Notes under the pieces: model-generated | What the model was told of the DNA's origin: nothing | Seen by the model: the letters and a program-made list of their open reading frames with translations, nothing else | Database searches by the model: none | From: Euptelea pleiosperma | Lineage: Eukaryota; Streptophyta; Magnoliopsida; Ranunculales; Eupteleaceae | Reading direction: 5' to 3' | Length of the DNA: 64,000 nt | Assembly (NCBI GenBank): GCA_035048495.1 | Contig: CM068547.1 | Span: 20,095,913 to 20,159,912, forward strand | In this document: positions 56,318 through 64,000 of the stretch, one piece after another | How positions within the stretch are numbered: position 1 is the first letter of the stretch | Layout of the letters: each line of letters starts with the position of its first letter | Translations under genes and position numbers: made by a program

Positions 56318-59056
56318 TGAAAGTAGGGTTTTTCCGCGTCGTTGGTTACGGAAACCCTAACTTCAACACATTTTTAATTTTTATCCGATTATCCTGCAAA
56401 ATTGACAGATTTGTATAGGGATTCGTGTCGGATGTCGATCCGCACTCGGGGTTAGTTTGTGCAAGCAGTGAAATGACGGACTTTTTGCTTTGAATATATG
56501 GGGTGAGAATGATGGAGTGATTGAAAACATCTTTTGGTGATTTGTAAAGAGAGAAAATTACCCATAAGCAATAAAGAACCATAAAAGCAAAATAAGAAAT
56601 GCGAAATATCAACTTTATTAATTATCAACGAGTGATTACAAAGAAAACAAAACTAAATTCAACTAATGAAATTAATTTAGAAAGCCATCAAAAATTAACC
56701 TAGAAGGCAAGAAATTACTAAGGTAGAGAGAGAAAGTAGAGAGAGATAAGAGACTTTTAGAGAGAGAAAATTGAGGAACACTCACCTTTGGTACGGTTGT
56801 AGTATGGCAAGTAGGCGAAGCGTGAATGGGATGCTGGGTGTCGAAGGTTGCACGGGCAGGTGGTTGATGAGCAGCACAACGTGGTGCTTTGATGGAGGAG
56901 ATGGGTGTGTGGAGCGGCTATGGTGGTGGAAAACGATTGAGGTAGCGGCTGTAATGGAGTGTAGTGGAGGCGGTACAGCAAGTAAAGAAGAACCTTGCTG
57001 GTTCGGGCAGTAAGGGGTGCAGCAAATGGAGGATGGCAGCGTGATTGAGGGGGCCATCCAAGGAAGAGGAGTGGCAAGCCAGCTACAACAGTGGAGATGC
57101 AGCAAGGAGGTGATGGAGGGGGCGTTGCTGCAAGGCGGTGGGACTGGTGGAAGAGCTACCATCAACGTGAAGGGCAGCAGGTGCGTTGCCTCCAACGATT
57201 TCTCCTTCTTCCTCTTCTTTCTTCTCCTTTTCTTATCTCTTTGTTTTTTTTTTTTTTGTTTTTGGTTTCTCCTTTTTTTCTTTGGGAAAGATCGATGATG
57301 GTTGAGGGAAAAACGTTGGTGGGGACAGCCTGTGAGTAGTGGAGTCTTGTAGTTGCAGACCTGCTAGAGTTGCAAGTCTACCCAAAGTGATGGTGCACCG
57401 GCTTGAGGAGAAGCCACCGAGTTGGGTCTTGGAGAAGCAACACCGTGGAGATCGTATTGGTTGCAGGTCAGGCTAGAGCAAGAGCGCCAGCAAGGCTAGA
57501 AACTCCAAGGAGGGGATGGCCGGAAAAATCGTGGAGAGAGTGCAAGGGATGACTGCTTGGAGATGAAGGGAGGCGTGGGAGAGAGGAGGAAGAAGGAGCA
57601 GAAGAAGAGAGCAGAAGAGGAAGAAGAAGAAGAAGGAGGACTGGACTGGTTGGGGGGGGGGCGCTGCCGGCCGGAGTTGCAGGCTGCAACTCCGGTACAA
57701 AACGGGAAAACGAAAATAAAAATAAAAAAATTGAGAAGAAGAAAAGAAGAAGAAGAAGAAGAAGAAGAAGAAGAAGAAGAAGAAGAAGAAGGAGGAGGAG
57801 GAAGAGGACCTGATGGCCGGAGTTGCTGCCTGCAACTCCGGCGAAGATGGAGGAGGAAGAAGAAGAAGAAAAGAAGAAAAAAGAAGAAAGGGAAGGAAGA
57901 AGAGAAGGAGAACCTCCGAGATTGATAGGGGGAAATGGGGAAAAAGATTAAAGGGGGATTAGGGTTCGCACGAACCCCTCTCCTTCTCCTTTTAAAGCTC
58001 CCTATTTCCATTAATGGAAATAGGGTATTTTTTGAAAATAAAAAATATGAAAAATATATATATATATATATATTTTTTTTTTAAAGTAAAACATCACTTT
58101 TCTATGGGGGAATCTCCCCATTTAGTGGACCCCCTTTTTTTTAAATTTAATTAAAATTATTTTGAAATTCACGGGGTCCACTAACTGGTCGGACAGCGGG
58201 TCGATGATGATGGGCCCGGCTACTGGCCCACATGGATTGATGATGTCCATCGTCTCACAAGATGATGTGACAGACAGTCTGATGGCGATCGGATGGATGG
58301 TGACTTGATTGGGACCCAGATTGGTAGATCGACGGATCTAGAGAGATCCAACGGTCCGATTGAAGATCCAACGATCCGATGGAAGATCCAACGGTCAGAA
58401 AGCTAAGGGAGATGAGATAGAGCCGATGGGCAGGAGTTCTGGGGTTAGGTCAGTAGATTCGAGGACCGAGAGATGAAGAGAGATAGAGAATAAGGAGAGA
58501 TGAGAGAAAAAGTATCAGAGAATAGAGAGAAAAGCACTGGCGGAGGGTCTGGAACCCTGGTCTTCACAGTAACCATCCTCACGCTTCTCCAGTAGAGTCG
58601 ACTATCATTCTTTGCTGACTCATGTGGCTTTAAACGCTTTGGTCCGTCTCTTGGTCATTGGCTCTCCTGCTCTCTTCGTTCTTTGGGCCGGCTTTTTGGT
58701 CCTCTTATTCAGCCCATATTTGGCCCATATCTTCTAGTCATAGCATGTGGGCTCTTTAAGCTTTGATAATGGGCTTTCATGATCGATTTGGGCCCACAAG
58801 TCTCGAGAATAGTCCCATCGGGGTTTCCTGCGACAGAAGAAGCGCGTAATGAGACTTTATCAGAACGGCTTAATATCTAGACTTCCGAAAATGTGTTTAA
58901 TGCATGCAAATATACCATTTCGTCCAGAAAAGTGTGTTCTACGCAACAGAAGAGACTATTACGAAGAAAAGTAGATAAATAGAGCATTTTACGTAAGAGA
59001 ATGCAATAACGCTAAAAGGATAATTGCTTAAAATAAGCACTTTTGAGCGAATATCA
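56318..59056 (-). repeat. I2 5' LTR (2739 bp)
   Basis: TGAAAGTAGGG to GCGAATATCA on the plus strand; pairs with 48412-51163. (AAG)n at about 57745-57790 is shorter than in the 3' LTR. TATA-like CTTTTAAAG (complement) at about 57988-57996. It is followed by the AACAC duplication. Confidence 0.92.
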
Positions 59057-59061
59057 AACAC

Positions 59062-59230
59062 CTTCGAACACACATCTAGATATGGTACTAATCAAGGTGT
59101 TTGATTACAACTTTGCACCCAGCCTTCCGAGGCATAATAAAATAATACTAGAAATCTGCAAATAGAAAGTTTCCAAATGTTCGGATCTTTCTGTTTTCGT
59201 CGTCTTCATTCCTTTACGCATTCCTGTACA
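59062..59230 (-). other. Element H leader, fragment next to its primer site
   Basis: Non-coding; continues from 48406 after removal of I2 and one target copy. Confidence 0.7.
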
Positions 59231-59249
59231 CCGAGCGGCAACGGCGCCA
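59231..59249 (-). other. Primer-binding site of element H, tRNA-Asp
   Basis: On the minus strand TGGCGCCGTTGCCGCTCGG, two bases from the LTR. Identical over 19 bases to the I1 site at 38001-38019, showing the family's normal primer site. Confidence 0.92.
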
Positions 59250-59251
59250 TT

Positions 59252-62200
59252 TGAAAGTAAGATTTTTCTGTGTCGTCAATTCGGAAACCTAACTTCAACA
59301 ATATTTGTAAAATTCGATTATCTGCAAAATGTAACTTGTATATGTGTCGAATGTCGATCTGCACTCGGTGTGAGTTAGTGCAATAAGGAATTAAAATTGA
59401 CAAATAATATACAAAGAGAAATAAGAATTGTGGGAAGATGAGAAGGGCGAATCGATTTAAAAACATCATTCATTTGAGATTCAGAATACCAAAATATCAA
59501 AAATCAAATTTCATTAATCATCGAAGAGTGCGTACATAAATCAAAATAACATAAATAAAGAAAGCATGTAAGAAAGCATGTAAAGGGATGAGAGATGAAG
59601 AGGTAAGGGAAAGAAACGTCCATTGAAATCTCGGAGCTAAGGGTGCTACTGATCAAGAAGAGGATCGTCCAAGACTTCGATGAATGCTTCAATCGTGGAG
59701 AAGAGTTTTGACAGAGAAGCATCCCATGACCTTTGGAGCTAAGGGCGCTATCGATAAAGAAGAAGACCGTTCAAATTTCATGGAATGCTGCTCAATCGTG
59801 GAATCCACATCTGATCTTACCGGCCGACAAGGTAGATGTGAATTGGTAAATGATGAACAATAATGTGCCCTTAATAAGCTCATCTTTTCACTCTCCGAAA
59901 GGAGTCGGCAAGTAAAAAGGCGATCGGCCTGGGGAAGTAGTGAGAGGATCTAGAGAGAGAAAATAGACTTAGAAAGAGAAATCTCACTCTAGAGAGAGAA
60001 CATGGGATTAGGGATGTCACGTCCCTTCCATGTCATCTAGAGAGAGAAAGTCACTAACTCTAGAGAGAAAAAGTGTTGGTTAGGACATAGGTTTAGGGAT
60101 GAGACGTCCCTTCCATGTATGTTAGAGAAAGAGAGATAGAAAATGAAATATAGAGAGAGAAACTAGGATTTTTAGAGAGAGAGGAGAATTCCTAGAGAGA
60201 GAAAGTAAGAGAATAGAGAGAAAGTACCTCTTGAGACTTACTGGAGGCATTTGGATCAGCCAGTGAGTGGAAGTGCTTAGCCCAGAATGAGTCGGCCAAG
60301 TGGTGGTCGGCCAAGAATGATGAAGACCGTTGAAGTAGAACTAGCCAAGTGGTGGCTGCATGGTGGAGCGGGTAAGGTGCACCAAGACGTGCATGGTAGC
60401 TGCCTATGTTGCATTCAATGGTAGAATTGGCAAGGCAGCAAGGTTGACTGGAGTTGCATGTGTGAAGTAGTTTCACAGCCTTGAAGGTGGATGATCCAAC
60501 CTTTTGGAGGAGTTCTAGAGATGCAACCGGTGAAGGCAGGTTTGACCACAGCCAAGGAGTGCCAAGGGAAGACACGTGCTGCAAAGCACTTGCAGGTTGC
60601 TGATTTTGACAGTGGAGGAGACTGCAAGTTCAACCCGCAGTCGAAGTTGCAGGTTGAGGAGACTTCAAGTGCTCGGTTTGATGCAAGTGGAGCTTGCACG
60701 GGCAGAACCTATGGAGGAAAAGACTCGAACCTACAAAGTTGATTCGGCCAGGAGCTATTGTTGAAGGAGTTTTGTACGTGGTGGAGATTGCAAGTGCTCC
60801 TGGCCGCTGAGGTGGATGCACGTGGGTGGAGCAAAGAGCACCTACAGTAAGGGTAGCCACGTCTGCCACATGGAGAAAAATGGTGTGGGGAACCTGCTGG
60901 CGCGCACGGCAAGGCAGCAAGGCCGTGGGGAGAAGAGAACGAAGCTGCCTGAGTTGTAGGTTCGTTCAGCACATGGAGAGGGGTTCGCCGGTGGTGATGG
61001 TGATCCAGATCATCCCTGGAAGTTGCAGGTGTGACCGGTGGAGTTGCTGGAGACGCGCCAAAGTGATGAGAAGAGGAGACTACACATGAAGGAAGGTGGG
61101 GCTTTGCTGTGCGATCTCTTGGGAGGTGAAGAGAATGGATCTTCTACAGCAGATCAGTGGAGAACCTCAGGCCCTCAAGAAGGAACCCTTGAAGATGGCA
61201 GTGGCGGTGAAATAGGTGACCGGCCTGAGTTGCAGGTCTGCAACTTCGGTGAGGGACATTACCGGAAGAAGAAGAAGAAGAAGAAGAAGAAGAAGGAGGA
61301 GAAGATGAAGGGAAAGGAGGAGAAGGTTGCAGCGTTTCTGGTTCTTGGAGGAGCGTGTTGCAGGCTGCTTGCTGTTGATGGTGGAGTAGCTAGTGGAGTT
61401 GCAGGGTTGCTGTGCAACTAGCAAGGAAAGAAGAACCAGGCGGTGGTGGAAGGAAACTAGGGAGAAGGTGCAGGTCTGACCGTTGCAGGTTGCTAACGGT
61501 GATGGTGCTGGTTCACCGGCTGGAGAGGATAGAGTTGCATCCAAACTCCACACGGTGGTTGCTGGTGTGGCTACAATGGATAAGGATGCTGCTAGTGCAA
61601 ACCTACCGGTGGGTTGTAGGGCAGCAAGCTGAAAAGATGAGCAGGGCTTACTTGAAAGAGGTGGAAGAGATGGGATCCGACCGGAGTTGCAGGTCTGCAA
61701 CTCCGGTAATGGAGGTTGGAGCAGCAACGTGGTGGCTCCCATGGAAGCCATCGATTCTCAAACAATGGAGAATGGGGAGATGCAGATCTACATGTAGCCA
61801 TCGGTGATGGTTATTGGCACGCCTGGAGAAGAAAGTGGCTGGAGTGGAGGAGGATGTGAAGGAAAAGGAAGAGGGGAAGCATGGGTGCTGCCCGAAGAAG
61901 AAGAAGATGAGTTGTAGGTAGACTTCCAGTTGGGGAGAAAAATGGTGATGGGGAGCTCCTCTCTCGTCTTCTATCTTGCGAGAGCCACGTGAGAGATATT
62001 TGGGGAGGGAGTTTAGAATCTCACGGTTTTGAAAAACCGTGGGACTCTATCCTTTTCTTGAATAAGGGAGACTTATTCCTCCCTTAGTCATGGGCTGTGG
62101 AAGAGGTCCATGGGCTTGGAATCAAGAGTTAAACTTGAGGCCGTGGGCTTTTTCTTTAAGTGAAGCCTCGGCCCATTTAGGTTGTGGACAGGTTGGGAGG

Positions 62201-63270
62201 AAGGTGGAGCTCACTTGCTACCCCATCAGCACCAAAATGTGAGAGAGTAGAAAGAGAGGGGAAATGGGCCCAAAAGGTCATTGGCCACTCTATTCAAATG
62301 AGGCCTTGGCCCACTCTATTGAAGTGAGGCCTTGGCCCACTCTATTGAAGTGAGGCCTTGGCCATTGGACACGAAGATCGAGGGCTCTATTTAGTGAATG
62401 CCAAGGCTTTCTTCAATTCTATTCTCTTTTTTTTTTATTATTATTCTCTCGGAATGGTTAGGGTAAGGATATGAGATGAATGAAGGTGGACCGTGGATGA
62501 TTGGGTCGATCTCGAGATTGGTGAACCGTCAGATCTTGAGAGATCCAACGGTCCGATTGAAGATCTAACGGTGGAAAAGCTATAGAAGATGGGATAGAGC
62601 TAGATGAGAGGAGATCGGAGGTTATACGATGGAGAACGGAGGGTTAGGATGACAGATTGGATGGTCAAATAGATGATCGGGTGGTGAGATGTAGACAGTT
62701 AGAGAGATGGAAGAGAGATGGAAGAGAGATGAGAGAGAAAATGATACAAAATAAGGGCAAAAGAGCTGCCGAAGGGTTTTGAACCCTGATCTTCAATGTA
62801 ATCTTTAGTCGACTTTCACCAATCATGTAAGCCGTCATTTTATGTCAGTTGGTACGGTTTTGAATCACTCTAGTTTGTCTCTTGGTCTTCAGCTTTGCCT
62901 CTCTCTTGATTCTTTATCTGGCTCTACGATCATCTAACTTGACCCGTACTTGGCCAGTATCTTCTTGTCATAGCCTGTTGGCTCTTTAAGCTTTGATATC
63001 AGGCTTCTATGGTTGATCATGGGCCCGTAAGTCTTGAAAATCCCCCGATCGGGTTTCCTGCAAGAGAAAAGCGCGTAATGAGACTTGATCAAAATGGCTT
63101 CATATCTAGAATTCAAGAAATGCATTTAATGCATGCGAATATACCATTTCGTCCAAAAAAGTGCGTTCTACGCAATGAAAGAGACTCTTACGTAGAAAAG
63201 TGTATAAATAGGGAAGTTTAACGTAGGAGAGTGTGATAGGCTTAAAATAAGTACTTTTAAGCGAATATCA
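59252..63270 (-). repeat. Element H 5' LTR (4019 bp)
   Basis: TGAAAGTAAGATTTTTC to GCGAATATCA on the plus strand. Aligns with 32753-35096 plus 40470-41968. It contains two palindromic blocks missing from the partner: GAGTTGCAGGTCTGCAAC near 61224 and GGAGTTGCAGGTCTGCAACT near 61683. It also has GAGA-rich runs (59940-60230), (AAG)n at 61266-61297, and direct repeats of CACTCTATTGAAGTGAGGCC near 62310-62360. The ORFs in it are not conserved in frame between LTR copies. Confidence 0.9.
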
Positions 63271-63300
63271 AGCCACGAAAAAGTCATATTTTTTGTAGTG
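63271..63300. mobile_element. Right terminus of the CACTA-like element
   Basis: AGCCACGAAAAAGTCATATT then TTTTGTAGTG. The inverse reads CACTACAAAAAATATGAC, a CACTA-type end. The first five bases are the right TSD of H. Confidence 0.6.
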
Positions 63301-63301
63301 C

Positions 63302-63324
63302 GATCTCTCTCTCTCTCTCTCTCA
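63302..63324. repeat. (CT)n microsatellite
   Basis: TCTCTCTCTCTCTC run directly after the CACTA-type terminus. Confidence 0.85.
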
Positions 63325-64000
63325 CTTGGTTGTAAAGATTTATTTATTGGGGTTTTGTTCTTTATATGGTAATAGTAAAGATTTTATTTTTGGATCTTGG
63401 GGTTTCGTTTGGGGCTCATGTTTGAAGAATTTTTGGGTTTTTGTTTGGGGCTTGGGTTTGGTATCTCTAATCAACTCGACATCTCCATGCTTGCACACCC
63501 ACTGTTCGATGAAATAGTTGATTGCCCCTTATTTCTGAAAAACTCAAATGTTGGTTTAAATATCCACAAATTTTAATTGAAGTTTAGGTCAAACATTTTT
63601 TGAGAATTCAAAGAAACTAACAAAGTTGTAGACTTTTGGCTTCTTTTTGCAATGTAATTAATCATGTCTGCTTAAACCAAGATGCACCTACCTCAATATT
63701 TCTTATTAAATTTCTGTTAAGATTTTTATAACATCAATATTCTCAACCATGTTTTAGGATCCAAGCATCGGTTTGTTTTAAAAATTAATCTTGTAGTGTA
63801 CCCCAAATCTCTATATCTCTTTCTCTTTTGTTTTTAAATCTGAATTACGTAATCTATGTTGTTTGATCAATTGCAGCTTACACACCAATCGTAGATTTTC
63901 TTGGCAGATCAGAAAGCTAGACTGTTCTTTCATCATAGTGAAGAGTGTAAAAGAGATGTTCCAGTGGCGCTCATCAATATTCACAATTGCAGGCTTGAAT
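63325..64000 (+). other. Flanking low-copy DNA, possible exon at the right edge
   Basis: T-rich, intron-like DNA to about 63876, ending TTGATCAATTGCAG, a good 3' splice site. After it one frame (63878-64000) stays open to the window edge and another ACAATTGCAG occurs at 63984-63993. No domain is recognised; it may be a UTR exon of a gene lying to the right. Confidence 0.25.

Larger units (their letters stand above)
48412..59056 (-). mobile_element. Element I2: full tRNA-Asp-primed LTR element (10,645 bp)
   Basis: Two highly similar LTRs (48412-51163 and 56318-59056), perfect 5-bp TSD, polypurine tract at 51164-51176, gag-like remnant at 53121-54968, no pol: a large retrotransposon derivative. 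Between the 5' LTR and the gag region, the normal primer-binding site and leader are replaced by a complete tRNA-Asp sequence and a truncated LTR copy. The near identity of the LTRs implies recent insertion; they differ at scattered positions and in the lengths of their AAG and TA tracts. Confidence 0.88.

Overview
This 64 kb window is nuclear DNA of a flowering plant. The evidence is a plant Ty1/copia (Sirevirus-like) retrotransposon family primed by initiator tRNA-Met, a second plant LTR family primed by tRNA-Asp, Mutator-type MITEs with 9-bp target duplications, a tRNA-derived SINE, CACTA-type sequence and one CCT-domain regulatory gene with an intron. No bacterial, plastid or viral gene set is present. 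The species cannot be named from the sequence. Nearly everything is repeat, and I saw no intact pol (protease, integrase, RT or RNase H), so both LTR families here are non-autonomous or decayed.

Layout. 1-14,580: LTRs of one copia/Sirevirus-like family in direct order (1-77, 2395-3971, 4928-6480, 7453-10574, 12626-14242), separated by a decayed gag (168-2092), two ~0.96 kb mini-internal regions and a 3' remnant (10575-12625). Their U3 regions hold arrays of the palindrome CCAATCGATTGG, which is two head-to-head CCAAT boxes. One LTR is interrupted at 7674-9234 by a solo LTR of the second family. 14,581-18,845: LTR-like sequence and a 49-bp tandem repeat that grades into a 35-bp minisatellite, split by another solo LTR (15273-17886, TSD CGTGT). 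18,846-31,430: the least repetitive part. It holds a Ghd7/VRN2-type CCT gene (exons 27854-28078 and 30576-30854) among several foldback MITEs and a SINE.

31,430-63,300 is a nested stack that the target-site duplications resolve completely. A CACTA-like element received a ~11.85 kb tRNA-Asp-primed LTR element on the minus strand ('H', 32753-63270, TSD AGCCG/AGCCA). H then received (i) a 5.4 kb relative carrying an internal ~4.1 kb inversion ('I1', 35097-40464, TSD GTAAT), (ii) a solo LTR (42176-44816, TSD ATAGT, with an empty site in a paralogous copy at 51371) and (iii) a 10.6 kb relative ('I2', 48412-59056, TSD AACAC).

The most unusual feature is in I2. Exactly where the primer-binding site belongs, two bases inside the 5' LTR, lies a complete 75-nt tRNA-Asp(GTC) sequence including the post-transcriptional CCA end (56241-56315), followed by a second, truncated copy of the LTR interior (55134-56240). 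The best reading is a fossil of aberrant reverse transcription: plus-strand strong-stop synthesis copied the whole tRNA primer instead of stopping after the primer-binding site, then switched template. The captured tRNA keeps Pol III A and B boxes and has a T5 run 13 nt downstream.
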